Source of the DNA: Emiliania huxleyi CCMP1516
Lineage: Eukaryota; Haptophyta; Isochrysidales; Noelaerhabdaceae
Length of the DNA stretch: 43,525 nucleotides
Direction of reading: 5' to 3'
NCBI RefSeq assembly: GCF_000372725.1
Contig: NW_005196163.1
Span: 141,842-185,366, forward strand
Positions within the stretch are counted from its first letter, which is position 1; each line of letters opens with the position of its first letter. Position numbers and translations under genes: made by a program. The notes beneath the pieces were generated by a model. It was given only the letters and a program-made list of their open reading frames with translations, was not told the DNA's origin and did not search any database. This document shows, piece after piece, positions 1 to 9,695 of this stretch.

Positions 1-845
1 TGGCCCGCACCTCGTCTCCGGGCGATAACCTAGCGCCGCGGCTGAAGGACTCGTGCTCCGCATCGGCGCGCCGCTTACCGGCGTCCCGTACTGACGAATA
101 CGCGCCGACGTCGCGAACCCCTGCCGCCCTCGCGCCGCCCGCGACAAAGTGCTTCCCTCTAGAGGCGCCTTCCCTTGCTCTGCCCTGCCGACCATCCCCA
201 TACAGCTCCACCTCCGGCACTTGGCCCTCCTCCTCCTCCTGCTCGCGATCGTGCCGCGACCGTTTGCGCACCGCGTTCAGCGAGTTGCTGCGCCGCATAT
301 GGTGCTTATCAAACCGAATCTGCCGCCGGACGAGCGGGTCGATTTCGGCGAGCTCCACCCCGTCCGGCACAAAGGGCCGGAGGTGACCGGCCCGGACCCA
401 CTCGCCCGAGCCGTCGCTGAACCGCAGCGAATCAATCTTTACGGAGGCCAGCTCCGGCGAGGCGTGTGTGTAGGAGGTGATGCCCTCAATGTAGAAGCGG
501 CATGGGAGCGTGCCGCGCCGGCGCGACCTGTTGAAGGGGCCGTCTCCCGCCGGGTTGTGGGCGCGGTTGGAGTCGCTGCACTGGGGGAGGCTGGACCGAA
601 TGTACGCCACGTAGTCGTTCCAGCAGACGTTCTCTGGGGCGGTGTCGGCGTTCCTGTAGAGCGCTTTGTGGACCGCCGCTGCGGCCTCCGTAAAGGAGGT
701 GTAGCTCTTGATCATATCCTCATGGGGCGCCTCGATGACGTCGGTCGCCCCGAGCCGGAACCAGTCCCACACCCGCACGCGCAGCACGACCCTCTTGAAG
801 CGGCCGCGCTCGCGCTCGAGGTGCAGATAGAGGTTCCGTTCAGCC
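1..845 (-). CDS. Partial hypothetical protein, C-terminus off the left edge
   Basis: The complementary strand is open from about 845 to base 1 without a stop and reads like protein (for example FKRVVLRVRVWDWFRLG, then PENVCWNDYVAYIRSS), whereas the opposite strand reads like a shadow. The first in-frame Met is about 40 residues in (HEDMIKSYTSF), so the true start lies in another exon or was lost. Just upstream a second frame reads KFRGNAMVRLNG and appears to run into it, so a small frameshift or splice near 840 is possible. The rest is basic with an acidic stretch (QEEEEGQVPEVELYG) and has no domain I recognise. A run of T bases at 871-888 lies upstream. The coding call is moderate and the function is unknown. 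Confidence 0.45.
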
Positions 846-1195
846 GCACCATGGCGTTCCCCCGGAACTTGTTTTTTTTTTGTTTTTTTGAGCTTAGCCT
901 TCGATGTTATGAAACAACGCAAGGCGGACATGGCATATCGCTCTCGGGCTCACAGACATCCCTCACACCCGTCGCACACCCGCCGCCCCCGCGCGCGCCC
1001 CACCCCGGCCGGGAGAAAGGGGAGTGACAGTTTGGGATGAGCAAGCCCGAGTATGTTGAGTCCTGGCTCAACAACGCAGATAACAAGAGGGGGTGGTCCG
1101 GCTCACAAGTCCGGCTCACGCGCCTCGAGCTCGCCATCTACCGCACTGAACACTTCCGCCCCCTCGCTCCCAACCCATCCACCCCGCCCCGGGCC

Positions 1196-1325
1196 GCGTC
1201 GCGCGATCTCGGGCCGCGCGATCTCGGGCGATCTCGGGGCCGTGCCGCGCTATCTCGGGCGATCTCGCGCTATCTCGGGCGATCTCGGGGCCGCGCCGCG
1301 CTATCTCGGGCGATCTCGGAGCGTC
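1196..1325. repeat. Decamer array, unit about CGATCTCGGG
   Basis: About ten imperfect copies of a 10-base unit (GATCTCGGGC, CTATCTCGGG), partly grouped into a longer unit with GGCCGCGCCG spacers. The reverse complement, CCCGAGATCG, belongs to the same family as the intron arrays at 11345, 12493, 14280, 14905 and 20742. No gene was recognised around this copy, so it may mark an intron of an unrecognised gene or a free array. Confidence 0.7.
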
Positions 1326-1677
1326 GCTCGCGCGGCGTCACACCTGCTCAAAAAAAGGAAGGGCCTGGTTGGAGCCACGGGGCTCACGAGGACGTGCTCG
1401 CTCGGTTCTCGCCGCCTCGCCCTGCGCCACTTGGGCCGGTGAGGCGGCGCCCCGCGCGGCGCGTCCCTCGCCCCGTCACGCCGACCCCTGCGCGTACCGC
1501 TCATCTTCAGCCCTCTCGGGGTTACTCTTGCGCTCACGCAGGGGAACCCGGCGGTACTCCCTTCCCCCCACCTCCGACGGGTTAGGTCGGTTCTGCGCCC
1601 CTTGGCGCCTGTGCATGGCACATAATAGTTCCCTTGTACTCTTCGAGGCAGAGCTCTACAGCTCTAGGGACCCTACA

Positions 1678-1745
1678 GCGCTCCACAGCTCTACAGCTCT
1701 ACAGCGCTCTCTCTACACTCTACATACTCTACACCCTCCCTCAGA
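1678..1745. repeat. CTCTACA-rich dispersed repeat, copy 1
   Basis: Tandem CTCTACAG/CTCTACA motifs ending in CTACACCCTCCCTCAG. A second copy lies at about 40000-40055 in the same orientation and ends in a near-identical string. Its nature is unknown. Confidence 0.6.
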
Positions 1746-2111
1746 CCAAAAAAGCACGATTCTGAAGTTGGGCCCTCAGGCTGCGCATTTTGTATACCAA
1801 GGCGGTGCCCGGTGCCGAACCTGTCGGAGAGTGTGCAGAGCGCGGCCGCAGAGCTTCCGGAGAAGGTTTTTGTGTTGAGCTTCCGCGCCGCCTGCAGACC
1901 ATGGGTTTGTGGCCCTCCCGGCGGCTTCCAAGAAAAAAGAACGCAAACTAGCACTCGAACGCGGGCGTTCGGGAAAAAAAGCCGAAGCCGGGATGGGGAG
2001 GACGGCACGCCACCACAAAGGGATTTCAAGGGAAGAAGGCAGCCGAGGAGAAGAATTTAAAGAAAAGCCTCGCGGAGTCGAATCGGCTCGTGCTGCTCTT
2101 CCGGGGGGGGG

Positions 2112-3118
2112 ATGCACGACGACACCGATCAAAACGGAGCCAGGCTGCGTCCGACGGTGCCGACGCCGGACCATGTCGACCGCATGGTCCGGCCGGGCGT
2201 CCGTAGCATCGTCAGATATCTGGGCGATCGCCTGGGCGGGAGCCAGGCGATTGCAGTTTGGCGCGCTCTGGAAAAGGAGTGCGCGAACCATTCTTCCCTG
2301 GGCCGGCAGCTTCTGCAGGTGCTCGGAGGGCGGCTGCGAGGCAGCCCTGCCGACGCGCAAGCGAGGCTAATGGACTATGCCCGAGCGCTCATCGACCCAC
2401 AATTTTCAGGGTTGCGCGCCGTTGCGGAGCGCCTTCACGCCTCTGACAAGTCTACGGCGCGAGCATTGTGCGCCGCCATGACACCTCACGCACGTGTCCA
2501 CACCTCGCCCTTTCACACCTGCCACCCACGCACAGGGAAGAAAGGGCCGCCAAGCTGGACACGGAATATGTCGAACTGCTCCTTCTCGACCTCCTCGACA
2601 CGGCATTGGCGGCGGCAGTAGCAAAGGACGGGCCGTTCAAGCTCCCAGGCGAGAGGCCGGTGGCTTTGTGTGCCATATGCCTCGGGACGCACTCGAACAG
2701 TGCGGCTCCCCGGCCGAGTGGCTCAGGGAGCGCTCCGACGTGTACCACACCCGCAAAGGGCTCACTCGCGCCGGTCGGCTCGCGGCTCGAGGCTCGCGGC
2801 TTTCACGGTCCGGCCGGCACAGGGACGTCATCTGCTCCCACCGGGGCACCCAACGCTAACTCTCCCACCACCTGTGCTGTCGACAACAAGGCAGCCACCT
2901 CTTCCTCCAATGTCGCCTCTGCCTCGGAGGACCCCGAAGCCGCCGCCGCGCCAGAGCGGGCTATGTGTGAGTGGGTGCAGATGCGCTGTTGTGAGCAGTG
3001 GGTGTGCGAGCCATGCTTTCGCCGCTGGAGGTGTGCTGGGTGTGCGGCATGCCTGTACTGCCACAGTGCAGGCCAGGGCTTCACCCTGGCGAGGGTTCCG
3101 GGCCACGTCGTGAGATGA
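2112..3118 (+). CDS. Two-exon cysteine-rich (RING-like) zinc-finger protein
   Basis: Exon 1 (2112-2467) encodes a helical, leucine-rich region (VRSIVRYLGDRLGGSQAIAV and following). Exon 2 (2536-3118) begins EERAAKLDTEYVELLLLDLL. The intron 2468-2535 (68 nt, GTGCGC...CGCACAG) joins the two frames with phase preserved, giving about 312 residues. The second half holds a CxxC (ALCAICLG), then about 130 low-complexity residues, then a dense cluster of Cys pairs (CCEQWVCEPCFRRWRCAGC, then ACLYC). This spacing is compatible with a split RING or PHD-like zinc site with a long insertion, but no family is identified. A role in ubiquitin ligation would be speculation. The ATG at 2112 follows a run of G bases, and no upstream exon is visible. 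Confidence 0.65.
2468..2535 (+). other. Intron (GT-AG, 68 nt)
   Basis: Donor ATT^GTGCGC and acceptor CGCACAG^GGAAG restore one frame across two otherwise unconnected open frames (codon TT|G). This is an ordinary intron with no internal repeat and no flanking duplication. Confidence 0.65.
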
Positions 3119-3248
3119 ATATTTTATGGCGGCCCTTGGTTTCTTTTCACTGGTATTTTCTCCCTTGTCTCTCTCCATCAGCAACCAGAAGAGTAGCCGC
3201 CACCGAATCGCTACTCGTGTCGTGCTGCTACTCTTCTCGTGCTGTCGT

Positions 3249-3273
3249 GCAATTTCGGGCCCGGGGTTGTGCC
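3249..3273 (+). repeat. Short dispersed repeat, copy 1
   Basis: GCAATTTCGGGCCCGGGGTT and the five following bases recur in inverted orientation at 29303-29327. A nearby GAGAGAGAGATTTTTGAAAA stretch (about 3295-3315) also has relatives at 23065-23085 and 28328-28355. These look like pieces of a repeated element downstream of genes. Confidence 0.55.
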
Positions 3274-3453
3274 TGAGGGTTGTGCTTTTGCGGAGAGAGA
3301 GAGAGATTTTTGAAAACCAACTCTTCTCTCCTGCTTTTGTGTGCATGAGACTTGAGAGTGATGAGAGATGAGTCGCACAATTTAAAGAGACAAACAAATC
3401 TCCCCCCCCCCTCTCTCTCTCTCTGGGGCATGCTCCCTTATGGGGACTTACCA

Positions 3454-3870
3454 TCAGGCCGCCTGTGTGAGCCGTGCTCTCACCACCTCCATCGCCTCTG
3501 CCTGTGGCATGCAGCGCCACCACCCCTCCTTGAGCACCTTCCCTGTGGCTGCGGCGCGCGCCTCGAGCGCCTCCTTGATGCGGTCAACCTCTCCCGAATA
3601 CCTGTCATGGACCGTCGCAGCAGGCACATTCTTGACAGCTCCACTGTCATGCTCACGTCCACGTGCTTCAAACGCCGCAATTGCCTCCGCACGCGGCTTG
3701 GTGAGCTGCAGCACCTCAAATCGCGGCGACTCGAGCAGGGCGGCGAGCACGTCCATCTTGACAACTTTGGCCACGGTGCACGCCTCCATGATGACCAGGC
3801 TCGGTGGCTCATCTATGCCGTGCTCCTTGAGCACACACGGATCGCCACGCAGCAGCGCGGCCAGGAACTC
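3454..3870 (-). CDS. Hypothetical protein, 3' exon
   Basis: The minus strand reads CCEFLAALLRGDPCVLKEHG, then PPSLVIMEACTVAKVVKMDV, on to a stop at 3454 (LTQAA). It is preceded at about 3871-3886 by a pyrimidine-rich CCTCCTTCCGCAG, a good 3' splice site, so this is probably the last exon of a spliced gene whose upstream exons I cannot find. About 140 residues are visible, mixed alpha-helical with a charged C-terminal half. No known domain. The amino-acid pattern on this strand is much better than on the other. Confidence 0.5.
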   Translation of the reverse strand, partial: EFLAALLRGDPCVLKEHGIDEPPSLVIMEACTVAKVVKMDVLAALLESPRFEVLQLTKPRAEAIAAFEARGREHDSGAVKNVPAATVHDRYSGEVDRIKEALEARAAATGKVLKEGWWRCMPQAEAMEVVRARLTQAA

Positions 3871-3908
3871 ACAGCACTGCGGAAGGAGGAGGTCCGTCCC
3901 TCCGGTGG

Positions 3909-4057
3909 GCGGGACCCGTCACGAGGTGCATGGGCGCCTCCTCGCGGGCGTCGGCAGGACGCCCTCTACCGGACTCCTCGCCGTCGCTGTGGCGCTGCGG
4001 ATGTGCGCACACGTGGAAGTCTACGGCTTCGGTGGGCGATCGAGCAGTTCTTGCTAC
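3909..4057 (+). CDS. Sialyltransferase-like (GT29) S-motif exon fragment
   Basis: The plus strand reads RTPSTGLLAVAVALRMCAHV followed by EVYGFGG. PSTG..A...AL..C..V.VYGFG is the S motif of family GT29 sialyltransferases, which transfer sialic acid from CMP-sialic acid in the Golgi. The frame stops soon after (RSSSSCY). An adjacent frame continues NYYDCSRRNAQYISANRF, so a one- or two-base shift or splice near 4030-4045 may separate the end of the domain. The L motif expected upstream is absent, because that interval codes on the other strand. This is a fragment: either one exon of a gene with distant exons, or a relic. Confidence 0.5.
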
Positions 4058-4189
4058 TAAACTACTACGACTGCTCGCGGCGCAACGCGCAGTACATCAG
4101 TGCCAACCGGTTTGTCGCCGTCCTGCACCGCGTGGGCGGTGTGCTGGCGTCTCTTCACACATGCGATATTGACTGTGGGTAGGTCACGG

Positions 4190-4490
4190 CTGCACAGCTT
4201 TGAGGCGCAGATTGACCGTTTGGGCTGCTGGAATGCGAGCGGCAGGCTGAGGCTTAGGGGAGAGTTTATGTATGTAAAGAGTGAATGCAGTCGAGAGGAC
4301 AGGGGAGGGACGCGGCCAGAAAGAGGGCGGGCGCCGAGGTTCGAAAGCTTGCTTGAAGTGTTGCTCAAAATGTTTCGTATTACTCCGTTCCCAGTGATCC
4401 GCGCCAAAGCGTCTCGGTTCTCGTTTGCGCTCCCCCTCCCCCATCTTCTGCAAGCCTCCGCGACATGCACACCCATCCTTTCGCCCTTCT
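4190..4490. other. Intergenic
   Basis: I see no gene. Sequence is of mixed composition between the GT29-like fragment and the stop of the RCC1 gene; it could hold the 3' UTR of the latter. Confidence 0.4.
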
Positions 4491-4492
4491 CA

Positions 4493-5925
4493 TCACTGCC
4501 CCGGCGCCCACACCTCGACCTTCTTGGGCATCAGCTGGATCGACAGGTCCTCTCCGTGGCCTAGGCAGGCTCTTCGGCAGGCGTCTTTACCCTTGCCCCA
4601 GGTAAAGACGGCGCCGTCGGCGGTGATGGCGAGGCTGTGGACTAGTCCAGCCGACACAGCGACGACGCGCTGGCCAGACAAGGCCTCCATCTTCTTTGGA
4701 AGCAGCTGCTCCTGCAGTTCGCCGTGGCCCAGTCGGCCATAGGTTCCACAGCCCCAGCTCCAGATGGCTCCGTCGGCGGTGATGGCGAGACTGTGCACGC
4801 CTCCAGCCGACACGGCGACGACGCGCTGGCCAGCCAAGGTCTCGATCTTCTTTGGCAGCAGCTGGTCCTGCCTGCCGCCGTGGCCCAACTGGCCGTCGTC
4901 TCCACGGCCCCAGCTCCAGACAGCGCCGTCGGCGGTGAGGGCGATACTGTGGAATGCTCCAGCCGACACAGCGACGACGCGCTGGCCAGCAAAGGCCTCG
5001 ATCTTCTTCGGCAGCAGCTGCTCCTGCTCGTCGCCGTGGCCCAACCGGCCATAGCCTCCATTGCCCCAGCTCCAGACGGCGCCGTCGGCGGTGATGGCGA
5101 GGCTGTGGATAGGCCCTGCCGACACGGCGAGGACGCGCTGGCCAGCCAAGGCCTCGACCTTCTTTGGCAGCAGCTGGTTCTGCTTGTCGCCGTGGCCCAG
5201 CTGGCCAAAGTCTCCATTGCCCCAGCTCCAGACAGCGCCATCGGCGGTGAGGGCGAGGCATTGCAACCCTCCAGCCGAGGTCACGACGACGCGCTGGTCA
5301 GCAAAGGCCTCGATCTTCTTGGGCAGCTGCTGGTCCTGCCCGTCGCCGTGGCCCAGATTGCCTCCATAGCCCCAGCCCAGACGCTGCCGCTGGCGGTGAT
5401 GGCGAGGCTGTGCCACTGTCCAGCCGTCACGCTCATGGCGCGCTCGCCGCCCAGCGGGGAAGGGAGGCGTGTCGGCGTGTTGAGCTGCGTCACGCCCTCG
5501 CCATGTCCGAGCAGTCCTGGCATCCACCTCTCAGCCTTTCCGCACGACGAGAGCCGCCCCTCGCCGTCGATGAAGAGGCTGTGCTGAAGGCCTGCCGCCG
5601 CCCTCATCGGCGGGTTGGACTCGCACAGCAGCGCAGCGAAGCACAGCCACCGCACGGCGCAGCTCTCGCCCTCTGGCTGCGCCGGCAGCTCGAAGCCGCG
5701 CTCTTGTGCCCACAAGCGGATGGCCTCCACCGCAAGCGAGGCGTGGAAGAGTAGCGAGACGGCTGCGACGCGAGCGATGTCGGCGGGGTCGCAGCGAGAG
5801 AGGGCGCGCAGGAGGAGCTCCGCGGGGAGGTCGAGGAGGCGGGCGGGCGGCGGCGTGCCTGGCGAGGGGGCGGCGGTGGCGGCGGTGGCCAGGCGGCGCG
5901 AGCGGCGGCGCGGCGGGGCAGACAT
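4493..5925 (-). CDS. F-box-like / RCC1-repeat protein (one frameshift)
   Basis: It starts at ATG 5925. The N-terminus is basic, then LLDLPAELLLRALSRCDPAD resembles an F-box, followed by RCC1 beta-propeller blades. About six repeats of roughly 52 residues follow the pattern SLAITADGAVWSWGxGxxGxLGHG...LPKKxEA. RCC1-type propellers bind proteins or nucleotides; with an F-box the protein could be a ubiquitin-ligase adaptor, which is inference. Near 5375 one base is missing: the other repeats have CAGCTCCAG where this copy has CAGCCCAG. Blade 2 therefore changes frame and the reading continues in a second frame to the stop at 4493. Everything else is intact, so a sequencing error or a very recent mutation is likely. 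The blades are 156-bp near-identical DNA repeats. The 3' end of a decayed retroelement lies directly upstream. Confidence 0.8.
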
Positions 5926-5965
5926 CGCGAGAAAAGAATTTTACAACAAAACTCCCTCGCACGAC

Positions 5966-6045
5966 ACTGGGCACAGGACTGGGCACGGGACTGGCTCGCA
6001 CTGGCATTAACACAGGTACACCACGGGAGCCGCCTAAGCGACTCC
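5966..6045 (-). repeat. Dispersed repeat (retroelement 3' flank), copy 1
   Basis: The ACTGGGCACGGGACTGG region with following CACAGGTACACCACGGGAGC recurs at 33705-33767, and its end (CCACGGGAGCCGCCTAAGCG) again at 35560-35581, next to a second retroelement fragment. It lies just 3' of the element at 6034-7298, so it is probably that element's tail or a preferred target. Confidence 0.6.
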
Positions 6046-7298
6046 TGCGAGGGTGGCGAGGCACTTAGCTCCGTGCACCCGCCCACCCCCGCCACAGGCA
6101 AGCTCATTCACAATCTGCTCTGCGATTGCCGTGTGAAGAACGACTGAGATGCGCTGCTTCTGCAGCCCCAGCCAGCTCTTGGTGGTCCAAGTCACCTCAT
6201 CGAGGTACTGGGCCCGCGTCAGCTTGTTCTGTAGTACGTCCGCCGCCTTCCTGAGGATCTCACGGACCCCCTTTCCGAACCCGCCGAACGATTCGAACAG
6301 CAGCAGCTGCACTTCGACGCCCTTGTCTTCACTGGCGTAGCGATAGTCCCCGCCGTAGGACGGTATGCGGCGGTCGCCGCCCACCACCCTGCCCCCCCTG
6401 GTATGCCAGCGCCCGGTCCCTTGCCCTCTCTCGCCCTTGCTCTTCCTCTCCCCCTCCATGCCGCCCCCCCGGTACCCCTCCCCCCCCCCCCTCCTCTTTT
6501 CCCCCCCCTTCCCCTTCCCCCCCCCCCCCCCTTCCCCCCCTCCCCCTCCTCGCAGTAGGGCCCATGCCCCTCGACCATGTTCCGGTAGAATGATTCAGTG
6601 TTGCCAAAAGCGACAAAAGCGCCCTTCCGACCGTGCTCCCCGCTGCTGCTGAGGGGACAGACGACTTTGACGTCCCCGCAATAGTGCGTGCCGTGCGAGC
6701 CAATGTTGTCCGCGTCCACGTCGGGTTGTTTGTTGTAACTCTGACCGAGGTGGGCTTTCGGCTCCATTCGCACAGCGGTGCCCCACGCGGCGCGCAGGGC
6801 GAGGATGAGGCGTCGAAGCGTGTACTTGTGTCTCGTGTTGTGGCCATGCTGCGGTACGTTGACAGCAGCGTCGCCGAGCTCGTCGTGGGTCTTCCCATTC
6901 CGAGTCTTCTTGCCCGCCGCCGCGGCCTGGCAGGCCACGTCGAGGGGGAGACCCAGGCGGCGCTGCACCGTAAGACGCATCGCCCAAGTCTCCATTCGCA
7001 TATCATCCCGCATGGGGATGGCGTTGAGGAAGGCGCCGGCGCCATCCTGGCTCACCGCCACGAAGCGGACTGCCTCCCGCCAAGCCGCATGCTGCGCCCG
7101 CTCCCTGCCCCTGGCCTGCGCCTTGCCCTTCTTGCCGCGAGGAGCAGACCGCGATCCCGCGGAGCCCTCCTGCCTTAGCTCGAGGGCGAGGTCGCGCCAG
7201 TTCCTGTTGTGGACCACCGTCGTGAAGCGCCGCTGCGCCTGGTGTAGGAACTCGTGCTTGGACGTGAACTCGGCGAGGGAAAGAATTTTAGCGCGCAA
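6034..7298 (-). mobile_element. 3' end of a non-LTR retrotransposon with restriction-like endonuclease, decayed
   Basis: Reading on the minus strand: GAGAFLNAIPMRDDMRMETW, RLTVQRRLGLPLDVACQ, VNVPQHGHNTRHK, then QPDVDADNIG...GDVKVVCP, and at the end FGGFGKGVREILRKA and WTTKSWLGLQKQRISVVLHT. This order matches the C-terminal part of retroelement polyproteins in which a Cys/His region precedes a PD-(D/E)xK endonuclease (R2/CRE-like); RPD...D-V-K would be the catalytic residues. Family knowledge, not a search, supports this. The reverse transcriptase itself is missing. The coding sequence is interrupted by a long poly-C/CT stretch (about 6465-6545) that shifts the frame, so this is a dead 5'-truncated copy. 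Confidence 0.6.
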
Positions 7299-7313
7299 CC
7301 CGATCCCGACAAG

Positions 7314-7433
7314 GGTGGGCGACGGCTAGCGCACCACACTCCTCTCCTTAAAATCCCTGTGTGGTGGCGGCGTGCCGTCCTCCCATCCCTCCCTTGGCTG
7401 TCTGTTTTCTTTCTTTCTTTCTTTCATCCGGCC
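7314..7433 (+). repeat. Dispersed repeat with (CTTT)n, copy 1
   Basis: GGTGGGCGACGGCTAGCGCA and following, GTGTGGTGGCGGCGTGCCGT, then CTTTCTTTCTTT. The whole block is repeated inverted at 41651-41757, and fragments occur at 1990-2030 and 41367-41420. It sits upstream of the PPR gene's 3' end and just outside the retroelement fragment. No coding capacity is obvious, so it is possibly a non-autonomous element. Confidence 0.65.
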
Positions 7434-7601
7434 CGCTGGGTGCGCTTCTCAGCTCCTCGGCCCTGGATGTGAGGCTGATGACTGCACTCCAAGTGCTCCA
7501 AGTGGCGTGAATCCCTCTCTCGCACCAGCACACAGGTTCGAGGCAAGACGAAAAAATAAATGGATCGGGCGGCAGCGGCGAACTGGCAGCGGCCGGGCGA
7601 A

Positions 7602-9075
7602 CTACCTATCGGTCCACGACTGCATATCCACGACCAACCTCCCCGGATTATCGCTCGGCAGCGTGGGAGCGCCCATCGCCGCAATGGCGCCCTCCACGCG
7701 CCCTCGCAGGTCGCTGACCTGCGCGGCGCGGCGCGACTTGCCCCAGCCAGTCACAATGATGAGCCGGTTCGGCTTCGGCCGCAGCGCTGGCACGCGCTCC
7801 TCCAGCCACCACCGCAGTGCCGTCTCGCCCGCGCCCTCCGAGTGATCGTGCAGGTCTAGCACCGGCGCGCCGGCTTCCCACATCTCTACCTCGGCATAGA
7901 GGCCACGCTCACAGCCCTGTAGCCACAGCTCGCGAGCAATGGCCGGCTGCGGCGACGCGACAGCGTCCAGCACCGCGTTGAAGGTGATACAGTCTGGTTC
8001 GACCGACCTCAGCGCCTCCTTAAAGAGCCTCAGCGCCTCATCAGGCCATTGCGCCGCCGCGCACGCCTGAATCGTTGCGTTGAAGCTGTACACGTCTGGT
8101 TGCAAGCCGTCCTCTCGCATCTTTTGCAGCAGCGACAAGGCTTCATCGCACCGGCCAGCCTTCTCGCACGCAGAGATGGCTGCGCTGAAGCTGACCACGT
8201 TTGGTCGCACTCCCGCAGCAGGCATCTCGCGAAGCAGCGACACCGCCTCCTCCCAACGACCAGCCTTCTCGCAGGCTGAGATGGCTGCGCTGTAGCTGAC
8301 CACGTTTGGCTGCACTCCCGCGCCTGGCATCTCGCGCAGCAGCGACACCGCCTTCTCCCACCGGCCAGCCTTCTCGCACGCAGAGATGGCCGCACTGTAG
8401 ATGATCACGTCTGGCTGCACTCCCGCAGCAAGCATCTCGTCGAACAGCGACAGCGCCTCCTCCCATTGCCCTCCCTTCTCGCACGCAGAGATGGCTGCGC
8501 TGTAGCTGACCACGTTTGGTGACACGCCTGCATCAGGCATCTCGCGCAGCAGCGACAGCGCCTTCACCCTTCTCCCACTGGCCAGCCTTCTCACACGCAG
8601 AGATGGTTGCGTTGTAGCTGACCTCGTTCGGCGGCACTCCCGCGCCTGGCATCTCGCGCAGCAGCGACACCGCCGTCTTCCAGTCCTTCGACCTTGCGCA
8701 CAGGTTGATGAGAATGCTGTAGCTGAAGACGTCTGGCTCGCATCCGGCCTGCCGCATCTCGTCGAGGATGCCAAACGCGCGGCGGCGGTCTCCGACCCTG
8801 GCGTGAGCCGAGATGAGCTTAGTCCACTCCTTTGTGGTCCGCAGCGGCAGCAGCCTCGTCTCCAGCCGCGCCACATCCTCTCGATGGCGGCACCGCTTGA
8901 GATCGGCAAACAGTGCGCCTCTCTCGCCTCTCTGGCTGCGCGGTTGGGTGCTGAGCAGCCTCGGCAGTGGCGGCAGGGACGGCTGTGCGAAGCGGATACC
9001 TGCTGGGATCGGCGCTCGTGGCGTGGTGACGGCCGCGAGTGGAGATGACGCGCGTCGTGCCGCGCGGAGCAGCAT
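7602..9075 (-). CDS. PPR-SMR protein, probably organelle-targeted (one frameshift)
   Basis: The start is chosen at ATG 9075: MLLRAARRASSPLAAV and the following Arg/Ser/Pro-rich, acid-poor stretch look like a mitochondrial or plastid transit peptide. Then come about eight PPR units of 35 residues (for example VVSYSAAISACEKAGRWEEA, VSLLREMPGAGVQPN), giving 105-bp DNA repeats. The C-terminus holds an SMR domain: VLDLHDHSEGAGETALRWWL and RLIIVTGWGKSRRAAQ, with the LDLH and TGxGK signatures. PPR proteins bind organelle RNA; the SMR domain can be an endonuclease or a binding module. Near 8565 a 7-base excess (GAGAAGGGTGAAGG) relative to the other repeats shifts the frame in the third unit. The frames on both sides are otherwise intact, so a sequencing error or a fresh mutation is possible. 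Confidence 0.85.
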
Positions 9076-9165
9076 CTGTCTGTCCAGACCAGTCAACCCT
9101 GGAGGCGGATTAGCGGGGTCTGTCCGACTCGCTGCACGGTTGGCTGCGGCGCTCCGGCGCAAGCG

Positions 9166-9384
9166 GTGGAGGCGCAAGCCGACGCTCGAGAAGTGGCGCC
9201 ACTCTGCGTGGCTGCCCTCCGGCCTTGTCCTTGGCTCTCCGACATCGATCGAGCACGCCTGTCCGACGAGCGGCTTGCCGTGCGGGTGGCTTTGTGTGGC
9301 TCTTGTCGAGAGCGTTTTGCGGCCCGCCGGGTGAGAGAATATGTGTCGTCTGATGTGTCACTGTGTACGTCATATCAGTCTTGA
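9166..9384 (+). CDS. Possible small protein or exon with a CxxC
   Basis: The plus strand reads ALRPCPWLSDIDRARLSDER, then VALCGSCRERFAARRVREY. The composition is protein-like and the frame runs into the left arm of the inverted duplication at 9341. It lies head-to-head with the PPR gene. It could be a first exon joined to the duplicated segment. No family is recognised. Confidence 0.3.
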   Translation: MEAQADAREVAPLCVAALRPCPWLSDIDRARLSDERLAVRVALCGSCRERFAARRVREYVSSDVSLCTSYQS

Positions 9385-9577
9385 TAACAAGCACGGTCGA
9401 TCCGTCGAAGCGATATACTCGTCACGTCACGCTGGACGGCTTGCACGGAACTCTGTGCCAGCACACACAGGAAGAGCCGTACGGCAAGAAGAGCTCGATA
9501 GGGAGCGAGAATCGTCAAAGGTGCTCACGCAGGTTTCGGACGTCCGTCCTGATGCGGTCAGTTCCCCCCAGGTTTGA
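9341..9577 (+). CDS. Left arm of an inverted gene-fragment duplication
   Basis: The frame reads CHCVRHISLDNKHGRSVEAI, then TGRAVRQEELDRERESSKVL. The minus-strand arm (9696-9959) encodes CNCVREIGLGNKHSRSIEAM and TGRAIRQEDLDREREPLEVL. Differences between the arms are mostly conservative in this frame (V/I, E/D, S/G), as expected if both copies were under selection as protein. A second frame (GKKSSIGSENR) is also shared, so the assignment is not certain. Function unknown. Confidence 0.4.
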   Translation: MCRLMCHCVRHISLDNKHGRSVEAIYSSRHAGRLARNSVPAHTGRAVRQEELDRERESSKVLTQVSDVRPDAVSSPQV

Positions 9578-9695
9578 TCGCGCAGGTCTCAAAACTCGTC
9601 GAGCACTCGTAGCCTTTCTGCGACTCTCTGCGTGCTGCCGGCTCGGGAAGAGCAGATTTTGCAAGATATCTCAACGAGATCCGACATCTGCGCGG

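Larger units (their letters stand above)
860..2111. other. Intergenic, repeat-rich
   Basis: No convincing gene is seen. The stretch holds a GATCTCGGGC-type decamer array (about 1196-1325), a CTCTACAG/CTCTACA-rich block (about 1653-1740) that recurs near 39995-40055, and near 1990-2030 a fragment related to the dispersed repeat at 7314 and 41651. Long open frames here change strand and composition and look like GC-rich shadows. Confidence 0.5.

Noticed and set aside
149..1027. Plus-strand open frame of 292 codons
   Set aside because: It is the shadow of the better minus-strand frame; the low-complexity tail and lack of motifs argue against it.
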